The position numbers were made by a program, and so were the translations under genes. Positions 46,996-56,914 of a stretch of 64,000 nucleotides of DNA are shown here, in pieces. The stretch lies in NCBI GenBank assembly GCA_964510205.1, contig CAZEBW010000002.1, forward strand, positions 1 to 64,000, in the 5' to 3' direction. Numbering within the stretch: position 1 is the stretch's first letter; each line of letters begins with the position of its first letter. Source of the DNA: CAZEBW01 sp964510205. GTDB lineage: Bacteria > Chloroflexota > Anaerolineae > VGOG01. Below the pieces are notes generated by a model. That model saw nothing but the letters and a program-made list of their open reading frames with translations. It did no database searches and was not told the origin of the DNA.

Positions 46996-47021
46996 CATAC
47001 GCCCGACTGCCTATTCGCAAC

Positions 47022-48818
47022 ATGAACAGTGAGACAAGCATGACAAACGCCTCAAACCGACAGGAAGTATGGATACTGGCCGGCAGGCTCAACGACGACG
47101 GATTGCCAATACCTTTTTGCCCTCTCACCGCATCTGTCTTCCTCACCCGAACATTGCCGACCTTCTTCCGGCTCCTGCGCGCTGACGCATTGTTGCCCTT
47201 TGCTGAATGCGTCAAGGCCATTGACGGTTTCTACTATGTGGATGCTGCGGGCGCTAAATCGCTCCTCGGAGGTGAGGTCTCCATTGAGACGCTGACATCC
47301 ATAGTGAAGGGGGGCCAAGGACAGCCATGGGGCCAACTCTTTCAAAACATGCCCATTCGTCGTAAAATGGTGGTCCTGCAATTACTGGTACGTGTAGTTT
47401 GGTCCTCGCTTTGGGCGTACCGAGCCCGAGATGGGGTGATTGCAGCATTTCGTGAGCACATTGAGCTTCAAAAGAAGCACAACCAAAGCCTCCGCTCGGT
47501 GTCGGATATCGGTGGTGAATTGGTCAGAATGATGCGCTTCGATCAGCGCATTGCACGCGAGATGCTCAAGTTGAATCTCTGCGCCGGATTCGATGTGTTT
47601 TACCATCTTCTGACCATACTCTTGCAGCGATGGTGTGAAGACTCTGATGGTGTACTGATCAACGGGCTGCTGTCTGATTTGCCTGACATGAAGAGCAGGG
47701 AGACTTCGGACAAATTGGCAGAGCTAGCAGCGTCCATCTTGGCAGAGCCAGAGGCGGCTCGCACCCTGCTCGATGGAGGCCCGGCCGAGTTTGATGCATT
47801 TGTGCAAAGTAGCAGTTGTAGTCAAGAACTGCGTATGCACATCAAGGGATTCTTGGAAACCTATGGCCACAGGGGGGTGCGCGAGTCGGACCTTATCAAT
47901 CCGCGATGGACAGAAGAGCCCGTGCAGGTATATCCACTACTTGCGAGTTATGTTGCCAGTCGAAGCCAGGCTCCAATGACTCGCGGAGACTCTTTGGGGG
48001 GCAGGCCAGACACCGCTGGTGTTCTGGATACGGTGTTGTCCAGCTTTGACTCGTCTTTGTGGCGACGAGTAGCGTTGAAGCCCACGTTTACCCGGCTGGT
48101 GCGCCTGGCACAACGACTGGCTGCTTTGCGCGATAACAGTCGATTTTACCTGCTGGAGTATTCTTTCTTGATGAGAAAATTGCTACTTGAGCTCGGTACT
48201 CAACTGGAACGGATGGGATGCCTGGATGACCACGAGGACATCTTCTTCCTCGAATTTGCTGAGCTTGAGGGCATAAGTCAGCCAAGCCCGACTGAGCACA
48301 ACTGGACAACACTCCTGGCCCGTGTTGCAGCGCGCAAGAGGAGATACTATCAAGTGTCGGAACATCTACCACCAGAAAAGCTTGAAAATGCTGATCAGTC
48401 AAATATCCTGCACAAAGAGGACGTGAAGAGAGTTGCTGATGAACGACAATCAGCATCTATGCTGACAGGCCGCGCCGCCAGCCCTGGCCTGGCTGTGGGG
48501 ACAGCAATTGTTGTCAAGGATCCGCTCGATAGTAGTTGGGCTGCGAGAGCTGATCACGATACGATCATCGTGGCCACTCATGGTAACCGAGACTGGGTCT
48601 ATCTCTTCCCAATAATCAAAGGCCTTGTTCTGGAAAGGGGAGGTGTCCTTTCTCACGTTTCTATCTTGGCCATAGAGTTTGGAGTACCTTTAGTGCTAGG
48701 GGTGACCAATGCAACGCTTAAGATTCCTGATGGGATAAGATTGATTATTGATGGATATGTTGGAACTGTAACCTTGTTGTCCAATGATGGCAATGCACAT
48801 AATGGCTCAAGCGCTTGA
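47022..48818 (+). CDS. PEP-utilising enzyme lacking the ATP-binding domain
   Basis: 598 residues. The last 90 are a PEP-utilising mobile domain with the phosphohistidine site GGVLSHVSILAIEFGVPLVLG, preceded by TGRAASPGLAVGTAIVV. The first 450 match the middle region of PEP-synthase or rifampicin-phosphotransferase-like proteins (TYGHRGVRESDLINPRW). The ATP-grasp nucleotide domain that should come first is absent. It might accept a phosphoryl group from another protein or act as a substrate-binding remnant. Start uncertain (47022 or 47040). Confidence 0.75.
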   Translation: MNSETSMTNASNRQEVWILAGRLNDDGLPIPFCPLTASVFLTRTLPTFFRLLRADALLPFAECVKAIDGFYYVDAAGAKSLLGGEVSIETLTSIVKGGQGQPWGQLFQNMPIRRKMVVLQLLVRVVWSSLWAYRARDGVIAAFREHIELQKKHNQSLRSVSDIGGELVRMMRFDQRIAREMLKLNLCAGFDVFYHLLTILLQRWCEDSDGVLINGLLSDLPDMKSRETSDKLAELAASILAEPEAARTLLDGGPAEFDAFVQSSSCSQELRMHIKGFLETYGHRGVRESDLINPRWTEEPVQVYPLLASYVASRSQAPMTRGDSLGGRPDTAGVLDTVLSSFDSSLWRRVALKPTFTRLVRLAQRLAALRDNSRFYLLEYSFLMRKLLLELGTQLERMGCLDDHEDIFFLEFAELEGISQPSPTEHNWTTLLARVAARKRRYYQVSEHLPPEKLENADQSNILHKEDVKRVADERQSASMLTGRAASPGLAVGTAIVVKDPLDSSWAARADHDTIIVATHGNRDWVYLFPIIKGLVLERGGVLSHVSILAIEFGVPLVLGVTNATLKIPDGIRLIIDGYVGTVTLLSNDGNAHNGSSA

Positions 48819-49338
48819 CTGCATCTTAGCAAATCGCGTTTGGATAGCGACGATTTTGCTACTCATTTTCGCTGTAAGTGGCCAACCATCCAGCACATCG
48901 ATAGTTGTTGGATTACCAATATTGGGTGTGGGGGCCGGGCTTCGAATCTGGGCGGCGGGTTATCTCATCAGGAATATCCGTTTGACCACCGAGGGGCCGT
49001 ACCGCTACTGTCGAAACCCCTTGTACTTGGGAACTGCATTGGAGTGGGCAGGACTACTGACCATGTCGTGCCGACCCGTGTTTTGGCTTGTTGGAGCAGC
49101 CTGTTACGCTATCCTGTACATCCCGACGATCCGACGGGAGGAGAGGATACTGGCCGAGCTCTTTCGGTTGGAGTATGCACACTACTGCCGGTCAGTACCA
49201 AGATTCGTCCCAAGGTTGCACGCGGCTTGCGCTTCCAATGGGGTGCGCTTCTCTTGGCGCCAGGTTTGCATAAACCGCGAGCACCTCAATTTCGCCGCCG
49301 TGTTGGTGGCTGCACTTCTAATGATGCTACATTCGTAG
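48784..49338 (+). CDS. Isoprenylcysteine-methyltransferase-like membrane protein
   Basis: 184 residues, four helices. TEGPYRYCRNPLYLGTALEWAGL and REERILAELFRLEYAHYCRSVPRFVP match the ICMT/phospholipid methyltransferase family, which methylates lipophilic acceptors using SAM. It overlaps the preceding gene by 35 bases. Together with the UbiA enzymes it again points to a prenylated product. Confidence 0.78.
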   Translation: MMAMHIMAQALDCILANRVWIATILLLIFAVSGQPSSTSIVVGLPILGVGAGLRIWAAGYLIRNIRLTTEGPYRYCRNPLYLGTALEWAGLLTMSCRPVFWLVGAACYAILYIPTIRREERILAELFRLEYAHYCRSVPRFVPRLHAACASNGVRFSWRQVCINREHLNFAAVLVAALLMMLHS

Positions 49339-49469
49339 AAGCAGCCTGCAAAGGTGTAAAAGGATCATCACGTGACGGAGAATTATGAAACATCGCTCGA
49401 TTCCCTGCCTTCCTGATCCAAGCAGCATCTAGGTTGCTGCATTGAACCCATTCCAAACCGGAGAACGCC

Positions 49470-50732
49470 GTGCCGATAGGTAATTCTGGACGTAAAACTG
49501 GTAAAGCTAGCTCAATCGCAGCCTGCATCTTCGGGAACCTGCTACGAGAGACGGCGGATATTGCTGCCGGCATTATGCTAGGTCTGTATCTGGGTTACCT
49601 GAACGACAATGTGCGGCAAATCTCTGCCCTGCAGGTAAGCTTGGTCGGTGTTGGTTTCTATATCGCATCGACCTTGCTGGCTCCAATAATAGGAGGATGG
49701 AGCGACCATCAAGGACGGAAACCTTTCATGCTGTTGGGCCCTGCCATCGGGCTCGTTGTTGTAATGTTCTATCCGCTGACAACATCCCTACTTGTCATTT
49801 TTCTCTTGCTGACCGTGGAGGGCATCAGCGAGGCAAGCGAGGGGCCTGCTACACTTGGCTTCTTGACGGATGTCACAGAAGTAGGACAGGTTCCCAGGGG
49901 ACGTGTCCTGGCCCTTCAACAGATTGCCTCGCTGATCGCCAATGGGCTAGGTTTCGTTTCGGGTGGGATTGCCTGGGATACATGGGGATTGACAGGATTT
50001 CGTGTTTTGGCCCTGCTCTATTTCTCTGGCGGAATGGTGCTCTACTTCGGAGTGTCTGAATCCGTGTCTTCTCGACCGGTCACCAAGATGTCTTTGTGGA
50101 TATACAAGGATACATTTGCGAGATCGGGTATAGTATTTCTCCTAGGTCCCTGGCTCGCAGTCAATGCCATCGTAGGGGCCTGGTTTGCACAGACAACATT
50201 TCAACTGTCCAGATCGTCTCAGGCAACCCAAACCTTGCAAGGGGCGTTTTCTGGTATCAGTATCGGGTTCATTTGGCTGATCGTGGCAGCCGTCTTCGCC
50301 GCAGGCATGTATGTAGGAGGCGTTTTGGCAGATCGTGTCAGCCGGATCACTGTGATGGTAGCATCCTTGCTGGGTGTCTATGGCCTGAGCTATGCTGTGT
50401 ATAGGCTGAATCAATTGCCGGACCTCTCGCTCACAGCAGACTCTCTTCGGTTGGTTGCGGTAGGCCTGATGTCGCTCTTTGCCCTTGGTTGGTTCATTCC
50501 AGCGGCTCTGACTCTCTTGGCGGAGCAATCCGACCTCGTCCCTGATAGACGCGGTGGGATCATGGGACTGGCAACCTTCGTGGTTGCACTTGGCAGACTG
50601 CTCGGGGGGGTGATGGGGGGCGTGGTTGCTGATGCCAGCGGGATTGACGGACTGGCACTGCTGAGCACTGTGCTAGGCACGCTCGCTCTGTTTCTACTCC
50701 TGACGAGCCGGCAGAGACTCGAAGTGCGATGA
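49470..50732 (+). CDS. MFS transporter
   Basis: 420 residues, twelve predicted helices. The conserved loop between helices 2 and 3 reads GGWSDHQGRKPFMLLGP, and the matching one in the second half reads GGVLADRVSRITVMVAS. GTG start with GGAGAA. It probably exports the cluster's product or a precursor. Confidence 0.85.
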   Translation: MPIGNSGRKTGKASSIAACIFGNLLRETADIAAGIMLGLYLGYLNDNVRQISALQVSLVGVGFYIASTLLAPIIGGWSDHQGRKPFMLLGPAIGLVVVMFYPLTTSLLVIFLLLTVEGISEASEGPATLGFLTDVTEVGQVPRGRVLALQQIASLIANGLGFVSGGIAWDTWGLTGFRVLALLYFSGGMVLYFGVSESVSSRPVTKMSLWIYKDTFARSGIVFLLGPWLAVNAIVGAWFAQTTFQLSRSSQATQTLQGAFSGISIGFIWLIVAAVFAAGMYVGGVLADRVSRITVMVASLLGVYGLSYAVYRLNQLPDLSLTADSLRLVAVGLMSLFALGWFIPAALTLLAEQSDLVPDRRGGIMGLATFVVALGRLLGGVMGGVVADASGIDGLALLSTVLGTLALFLLLTSRQRLEVR

Positions 50733-50818
50733 TAAGCGGTTACACCGAGACATCGCAAAGCAGCACAACACAAGATGCCTCTGCCCCCTTTGCCCAGCCA
50801 TCCAGGGAGACATCTGTA

Positions 50819-51832
50819 ATGAACATCAGAAAACTGAAGACCATTTTAGCGTATCCCCTAAAGCGGTACAGCACCTGCATGGTTGCGGTCACCAACCGAT
50901 GTAATGCTCGTTGTGGGTTCTGCTCCATTCCTCTACAACCTTACAACGGTGCAACACCGCCGCATCTGCTTGAACAAGCCATAGACAAGCTACACGATCT
51001 TGGAGTGAGATACATCCAATTCACTGGTGGTGAACCCCTGTTGTATCCATATCTCACTCGTGTCATCAAATACACTAGTGATGTGGGGATGTTGATGACC
51101 GTTGTGACCAACGGCAGTCTGCTAGATAAGAAGAGGGTTAAGGCCCTCGCAGAGAGCGGGGTGCAGGGGGTCTCCATTTCAGTGGATCATTATGACAGTA
51201 GCGTGTTCGAGCGAAATAGGGGTGTTCCAGGTCTCGCAGACAGGATCGCCAAGGCAGTGCAGCATCTACGAGACAACGGTCTACCAGCACAGGCTTCCAC
51301 CACCATCAGCAAGCTCCTTGACTTGGAAGCCGGCGACTACCTCAAACTGGTAGAACACAATCAGCAGCTCGGCTTCGATGGCACTTACTTCTGCTACCCA
51401 ATGACAGAAACGAGATCCAATTACTCATTGGGCGGCGAGATTGTCGAGTTTGAGAAAGATGAGCTGGCACAGATCATCACTTATGTAAGAGCCCTGAAGA
51501 AGCAGGGTTACCCCATTGATAACTCCTACGAAACACTTGGCGACGTCTTGGCCTTCCTCGAAGGCAAGCCGTCCACATACCCCTGTGTGGCAGGGTACAA
51601 AGTGTTCTATCTCGATTGGTGTCTGAACCTGCACGACTGTATGACAAGAGGTAATCTGATTGGTCCTATCTTGGAACTGGACACAGAGCGGCTCAATCCA
51701 CAGAGGCTGGAATGCGAACAGTGCATCCTCTCCTGCGATAGAGAGCCCAGTATCTATCAGCACGGTCTTAAGTCAGTGGTCCCATTTCTACGGCTGGTTG
51801 GTGACACGTTCACGCGACACGTGCCGTTGTAG
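50819..51832 (+). CDS. Radical SAM enzyme (third SPASM-like)
   Basis: 337 residues. TNRCNARCGFC (C28, C32, C35), IQFTGGEPLLYP and a C-terminal set of cysteines (YPCVAGYKVFYLDWCLNLHDC, CEQCILSCD). AGGGAGA upstream fixes the start at ATG 50819; the frame opens earlier, overlapping the MFS gene. Last gene of the cluster; the following 650 bases are non-coding. Confidence 0.83.
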   Translation: MNIRKLKTILAYPLKRYSTCMVAVTNRCNARCGFCSIPLQPYNGATPPHLLEQAIDKLHDLGVRYIQFTGGEPLLYPYLTRVIKYTSDVGMLMTVVTNGSLLDKKRVKALAESGVQGVSISVDHYDSSVFERNRGVPGLADRIAKAVQHLRDNGLPAQASTTISKLLDLEAGDYLKLVEHNQQLGFDGTYFCYPMTETRSNYSLGGEIVEFEKDELAQIITYVRALKKQGYPIDNSYETLGDVLAFLEGKPSTYPCVAGYKVFYLDWCLNLHDCMTRGNLIGPILELDTERLNPQRLECEQCILSCDREPSIYQHGLKSVVPFLRLVGDTFTRHVPL

Positions 51833-52477
51833 CAAGGCCCCTGTCTCTTCCAATCGCGCGGGTACTGCTGGACTGGCTCTGCTTACCTCTCCCTCATCAC
51901 TCAAAGCACTCTTCCCGTCCTTCACTGCATCACCTCGCTAGCGACTGCTGGCGGAATGGAAGCCATACTACTGATCCCGACATAGGTTCCTAGTATTCGA
52001 GACCTGACTCAGATTAGACCTAGTAGTCGGGTGGTCTTCTTAGCGCCCGACGGACATGCGACTGAATTTCAGTAACTTCATGTGACTACAGAATTCTAAG
52101 GTAACCTGACCATTTGTACAGTCAGCAAGAAGCCAGAATTGAGCTATGGGCGACATAAGAACGCTAGATGATCGCCAAGAACCCGCTCGACGGGCATTTT
52201 CTCGCCCGTGAAAGCGTCACGGCGTCCCAGAGTGGTTCGAACAGCACAGTCGAGCCGTTCTGAGAGAAGTTTACGCCGTTTTGTCAAGGGCTTCGGGCGA
52301 AGTTTCCAAAATTCGGCATCGTTCAGAATGACTGAAAAGTCAGCTTGACACTTTTTGAGTTGCTCAGAACGACAAACGGCCATTTGGGGCCTTTGGAGAC
52401 CGCTTTTCAGCTCTTCTAAGCGCTGTCTGAGACTGGTTGGCCGAAAAAGTGTCAAGCGAACTCTGGCCAATTTCGGC
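51833..52477. other. Non-coding stretch after the cluster, with an inverted repeat
   Basis: No supported gene. CTTGACACTTTTT (52344-52356) and AAAAAGTGTCAAG (52444-52456) form a 13-bp inverted repeat about 100 bases apart, possibly ends of a small element. The minus-strand frame at 52144-52497 has no family I recognise. Confidence 0.5.
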
Positions 52478-52921
52478 CTAATTTGAACAATGCCCAAAAT
52501 TCAGATGCAAGGCGATACGGGCTGATTGCGAAAGCCATTGTTTTCTGCTCTTCTTCAGCACGAACGACCAGAGTTCATCGACCTCAAGGACATCATCGAG
52601 CTCGGCTGGCAGCAACGTGTCCCTGAGATCGGGTAGAGCTTGCACGATTTCCTGGATCCAGCGGGCGGCCGTCTGCCGAGCAACGCAGAAGATGCGTTCT
52701 AGCCCACGCATACTGGCACGTCCCTTGAAAGCCCGCAAGATTGTCTCCTTCTCGTTCGCTGCATGGGTGTGCTTGGGCTCCAGGACTCGATAGGCACCAC
52801 AATCCTTGCAGTGGTATTGTGGATTCCTGCACTTGTTGGTGCCGTTCCTGATGATGTTGTCACTACCACAGGTACGGCAATAGTAGGTGTTGGTTACTTG
52901 TATCATTCCCACCTCCGCCAA
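52478..52921 (-). pseudogene. Truncated IS1-family transposase
   Basis: 147 residues. The N-terminal zinc-binding part (YYCRTCGSDNIIRNGTNK, YHCKDCG), the helix-turn-helix RGLERIFCVARQTAARWIQE and the first catalytic Asp in VLEVDELWSF are present. Similarity to IS1 proteins stops after KSRKQW, and the rest of the catalytic core is missing. Inactive remnant. Confidence 0.7.
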
Positions 52922-53127
52922 TTTGACTTCCCACCGGATGCTCTAGTGATACACCATCACTTACCTTTTTACCACTACCGAGAGATGAATAGGTTAGGCC
53001 ATGATTCCCAGGGCCGCATGACCATAGAGGGCAAAAACAAGGCCCACTCCGCGAGGCTACCGTTCCAACGACGCTCCCAGAGTGGGTATCTCAACTACTG
53101 TCTTGAGTTCTTGGCACACAGATCCGC

Positions 53128-53280
53128 CTATTTCTTCTTAGGTAGGAACTTGAACATCCCGGTGCCACACTTGGGGCAAGTCCCCTTGGCCGCCAGACGG
53201 CCATTCTTCATCGTCACCTCCTTGGCATCTTCCATTACTCTCTTCTCCCTGCACTTAACGCAATAGCCCTCTACTGTCAC
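53128..53280 (-). CDS. 50-residue zinc-ribbon protein (DUF5679-like)
   Basis: GTG start with GGAGGTG seven to eight bases upstream. The protein reads VTVEGYCVKCREKRVMEDAK, then VTMKNGRLAAKGTCPKCG and a basic FKFLPKKK tail. Two CxxC pairs would bind one zinc. Proteins of this kind are common in Chloroflexota and Actinobacteria; their role is unknown, perhaps nucleic-acid related. It has its own promoter. Confidence 0.8.
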   Translation of the reverse strand: MTVEGYCVKCREKRVMEDAKEVTMKNGRLAAKGTCPKCGTGMFKFLPKKK

Positions 53281-53313
53281 AGCAATTCACCTCCTTCTAC
53301 ACGGTTTCAGGTT

Positions 53314-53342
53314 ATTATATCATGCAATGCCTATTCTGGCAA
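53314..53342 (-). promoter_or_regulatory. Promoter of the small zinc-ribbon gene
   Basis: On the minus strand: TTGCCA, a 17-base spacer, TATAAT, ending 34 bases before the GTG start. Close to the sigma-70 consensus. Confidence 0.65.
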
Positions 53343-53816
53343 GTACGTTGTTCCCAGCTCACAGGGCACATGCTGAACGAAGCTGATGTTCTTGGAAGCG
53401 AAAAGCCACCTGTGCGGTTGACGCGGGTTACCTCTCTTCTCCAACTCCTCAGTGATCTGTGCTCATCAGTCGCCAACACAGTGCCAAGATACAGTAAATC
53501 ACAGCAAAGGGTAGCAGCCCAACCGCGTTAGGCGTCAAAGGCCGCCGATGGCTCAATATGGCCAATACCATTGGCCTTCCATCCGGGTTTCTAGGGCGTC
53601 ATTGTGATCTACGGAGATAAGGAGGCCAGCCCGAATCAGGCTGGCCTCCTCGTTCAGCACCACGAGAGAAGGTTCACTCGACCAGCTGACCTGTATGGCT
53701 CTGCCGCTGGAGCCTGCAAGCTGGGTGGTAAGCCAACAGATTGGGATGGTAGAGCCGTGAGTGGGGAGGGAACACGAGTTGGGTCGGAAACACCGTCGAT
53801 CAGTTGATCCTGCGGA
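53343..53816. other. Intergenic stretch with a strong hairpin
   Basis: No gene seen. It contains the 12-bp hairpin at 53620-53650 described separately. Confidence 0.5.
53620..53650. terminator. 12-bp GC-rich hairpin, possible terminator
   Basis: AGGAGGCCAGCC, a seven-base loop, and GGCTGGCCTCCT. Only a short T-rich stretch follows on the minus strand, so termination is uncertain. Confidence 0.4.
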
Positions 53817-53845
53817 TTGCACCAGATGGGCTTATATGCTACAAT
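53817..53845 (+). promoter_or_regulatory. Promoter upstream of comEC copy A
   Basis: TTGCAC, a 17-base spacer and TACAAT on the plus strand, about 118 bases before the comEC start. Confidence 0.55.
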
Positions 53846-53962
53846 AGACTGATAGGAGGATCCTGTGCAGGGCTGGGCCTACAGGGTTCCCACACCTGCT
53901 CAGTTCCACACCCACCCTGTCAAATCCATCATCGCTTCGCCGACCATAGAAAGACATGAAAG

Positions 53963-55483
53963 ATGATCCTTCTCTATCTCGGCAGTGCCTGGCTCCTGGG
54001 CATCTACCTGGCTTCCGTACTCCAGGTGCGAGCAGAACTGGTCTGGCTGGCAGCGGTACTGCCCGCCGCCGTCGTCATCCTCTGGTGGCGAGAACGGCGC
54101 ATCCGCCTGGCCAGTGCTTGTTGTCTCGCCTTGCTCCTCGGCGCTCTGCGGTTCAACGCCAGTATCCCCCAGTTCAACGACCATTCCCTCGCCCACTACA
54201 ATGACACCGGATGGACGACCATCAAAGGCATTGTGGCGGCCGAACCCGATGTCCGCGATCGGTGGACCAACCTCCGTGTGGATGCACAAGAGATACACGT
54301 GGAAGACCAGTGGGAGTACGTTGAGGGGACGGCACTGGTTCAAGCCAGCGCCTATCCTCGATATGCTTACGGTGACGAGTTAGAGATCTCTGGCCTCTTG
54401 GAGACCCCACCTGAATTCGAGGACTTCTCCTATCGGGATTATCTGGCTCATCGAGGCATCTACTCTGTCTTCCGACGCCCACAGATCAAGCTCTTGGCCC
54501 ACGGCCAAGGCAACCCTGTCTATGCCGCTTTGTTCGCCTTCAAAGAACATGCACTGTCCACCATCAGCGCCATATTGCCTGAACCAGAGGCATCTGTCTT
54601 GGCTGGCATCCTTCTTGGAGTAGACCACGGCATCCCCAGAGATCTGGAGGAGCAATTCAGTATCACCGGGACAACCCATGTACTGGTGATCTCTGGCTAC
54701 AATATCGCCCTGCTGGCAGGCGTTCTAACTGCTACAGCCCATGCTCTGCTAGGAAGACGTAGGGCCACCCCTTTCGTGTTAGCTGCGATCGCCACGTATA
54801 CCGTTCTGGTCGGTGCCGACGCGGCTGTGGTTCGCGCCGCCTTCATGGGAGGGTTGTATGTGCTGGCTTTGCACTACGGACGCCAGAGCCACGCGCTAAC
54901 TTCTCTCATGGCCACCGCCGGTATGATGACCCTGCTCAATCCTCGGACTCTGTGGGATTTGGGGTTTCAACTCAGCTTCGCGGCGACGTTGGGCTTGATC
55001 CTTCTGGCGCCTCCCATGCAAGAAGGCTTGGAGAGCTGGCTGCGTAAGTGGCTGTCCGAAACCAGTGCTAAGCAGGCTCTGGATGTGTTGAATGACGCCG
55101 TTGTCATCACCTTAGCCGCTCAGATTATGGCCACGCCCGTCATCCTATACACCTTTGGTCGGCTGTCCCTGGTGTCTCTTCTGACCAATCTTCTTATCCT
55201 GCCAGCCCAACCCGCGTTGATGATCTGGGGTGCAATCGCCATGCTGCTGGGACTTGTGTGGTTGCCTGCGGGCCGGATCCTGGCCTGGGTAGCCTGGCTA
55301 TTCCTTACGTACACTGTTCGAGTTGTAGAAATCACAGCCCAGATTCCCTTCGCTGCCATTGACATCCAACGCCCCAATCCGATCATGATCTGGCTCTACT
55401 ACGGCTTAGTCCTGGGTTGGATAGCGTGGAAAGGGGGATGGTTAGAGTCTGTCGGTTTTCAGAAACCCGACAACTCTGGCTGA
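53963..55483 (+). CDS. comEC: ComEC/Rec2-like DNA-uptake channel, truncated before its nuclease domain
   Basis: 506 residues. The N-terminal DUF4131-like part and the competence membrane channel (EPEASVLAGILLGVDHGIPRDLEEQF, SITGTTHVLVISGYNIALLAG, LTSLMATAGMMTLLNPRTLWDLGFQLSFAATLGLILLAP) are intact. ComEC takes single-stranded DNA across the membrane. The protein ends after IWLYYGLVLGWIAWKGG, before the metallo-beta-lactamase-like domain that most full-length proteins (700-800 residues) have. A second comEC copy, lacking its front part, follows. Confidence 0.83.
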   Translation: MILLYLGSAWLLGIYLASVLQVRAELVWLAAVLPAAVVILWWRERRIRLASACCLALLLGALRFNASIPQFNDHSLAHYNDTGWTTIKGIVAAEPDVRDRWTNLRVDAQEIHVEDQWEYVEGTALVQASAYPRYAYGDELEISGLLETPPEFEDFSYRDYLAHRGIYSVFRRPQIKLLAHGQGNPVYAALFAFKEHALSTISAILPEPEASVLAGILLGVDHGIPRDLEEQFSITGTTHVLVISGYNIALLAGVLTATAHALLGRRRATPFVLAAIATYTVLVGADAAVVRAAFMGGLYVLALHYGRQSHALTSLMATAGMMTLLNPRTLWDLGFQLSFAATLGLILLAPPMQEGLESWLRKWLSETSAKQALDVLNDAVVITLAAQIMATPVILYTFGRLSLVSLLTNLLILPAQPALMIWGAIAMLLGLVWLPAGRILAWVAWLFLTYTVRVVEITAQIPFAAIDIQRPNPIMIWLYYGLVLGWIAWKGGWLESVGFQKPDNSG

Positions 55484-55611
55484 AGTCTATGAGGGGCAGG
55501 TATCACCAATCAGCGCTTCCTCTGTGTAGGCCAGCATCCGGGCTAGGCTCACCAGCGTCTCAGCAGGCAGCGGGAAGCGAACTAAACACTCATCGTCATA
55601 ATGAGGTCGTA

Positions 55612-56824
55612 GGTCAAATTACCACCATGCCCATCATCGTCTACAACTTCCGCCAACTGTCCCTGGTCACGCTGCTCAGCAATTTCCTGATCCTGCCGGC
55701 ACAACCCGGCGTGATGCTCTGGGGCGGGTTGGCGACCATCGCCGGCCTGATCTGGCTGCCCTTGGGCCAAGTGCTGGGCTGGATCGCCTGGCTCTTCCTG
55801 ACCTACACCATCCGTGCCGTCGAGATCACGGCCAGCATCCCCTTCGCCTCCCTCAACCTGGGATACGTCAACCCCGTCTTCGTCTGGCTCTACTACGGGT
55901 TGCTGTCCACAGTTACGCTGGTGAGCCGACAGGGGCCCTCGCGCCTCAAGTCACTGTGGCAGCGTCTGGCCGACCGCCTGCCCACAAAAGCGATCATCGC
56001 CGGCCTGGCCGCGGCCGCTATCCTGATCTGGGTCGCCGTAGCCAGCCTGCCCGACGGCAAGCTCCACGTAGTCTTCTTCGACGTCGGGGAGGGCGATGCC
56101 ATCTTCATCGAGACCCCGCGTGGCCAACAGATTCTCGTTGACGGCGGACCAAGCCCCACCGTCCTGAGCAGCGCCTTGGGCCGCAGAATGCCCTTCTGGG
56201 ATCGCAGCCTGGATTTAGTCATCCTCACCCACGCCGACGAGGATCACATCGCGGGATTGATCCCGGTCTTGGAGCGCTACCGCGTGGAGCAGATTCTCGA
56301 CAGCGGCTACGAGCACCATCACCCCATGTACCAACGCTGGCTGGAACTGATCGAGGAGAAGGGAATCCCTAATCACCCCGCGCGGACGGGGATGCGCATC
56401 GGGACGGAGGACGGCGTAGAACTGCTGGTTCTTCACCCTGGCCCCGAGCTGATGCAGTACACCAACGCCGATGCCAACAACAATTCCGTCGTCGTTCGCC
56501 TGGTCATGGGGCAGGTCTCTTTCCTGCTCCCCGGCGACATCGAGGAAGCAGCGGAAACCAGGCTGGTTGCTTCTGGGCAGCAGCTCACCAAAGGCGCCTC
56601 ACCACGGCAGCAAGACCTCATCAAGCGCGGCTTTTCTGAGAGCGGTGGACCCGGAGTTGGTGGTCATCTCGGTGGGCGCGGACAACCGCTTCGGCCATCC
56701 CGCGCCCCAGGCACTGGAGAGGTTAGAGCAAGTGATCGGAGAGGTGCGCGTGCTGCGCACCGATGAAGAGGGCAGCATCGAAGTGATCACTGATGGGGAG
56801 AGGATTTGGATAGAGGCGGATTAG
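55612..56824 (+). pseudogene. comEC: ComEC copy B: end of channel plus metallo-beta-lactamase domain, frameshifted
   Basis: It begins abruptly inside the channel (QITTMPIIVYNFRQLSLVTLL), repeating the segment where copy A ends, but with diverged sequence, so this is a second gene copy and not a simple split. HVVFFDVGEGDAIFI and ILTHADEDHIAGLIPVLE are the metal-binding domain. Near 56600 the frame shifts: KAPHHGSKTSSSAAFLRAVD and the rest (to 56824) are in another phase. Not functional as it stands. Confidence 0.8.
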
Positions 56825-56914
56825 TGCTCTGCGGCAGCTAGCGGGGACCGAAGGGGCCCTGGGCTTCGTGAGGTTGGACATCGAGTTAGGCATGTGCCCG
56901 TCGGGAAGATGGTG

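Noticed and set aside
52144..52497. 117-residue open frame after the IS1 relic
   Set aside because: It contains inverted repeats and no recognisable domain; probably chance.
53620..53650. Rho-independent terminator call with high confidence
   Set aside because: The stem is strong, but neither strand has a proper T-run after it.
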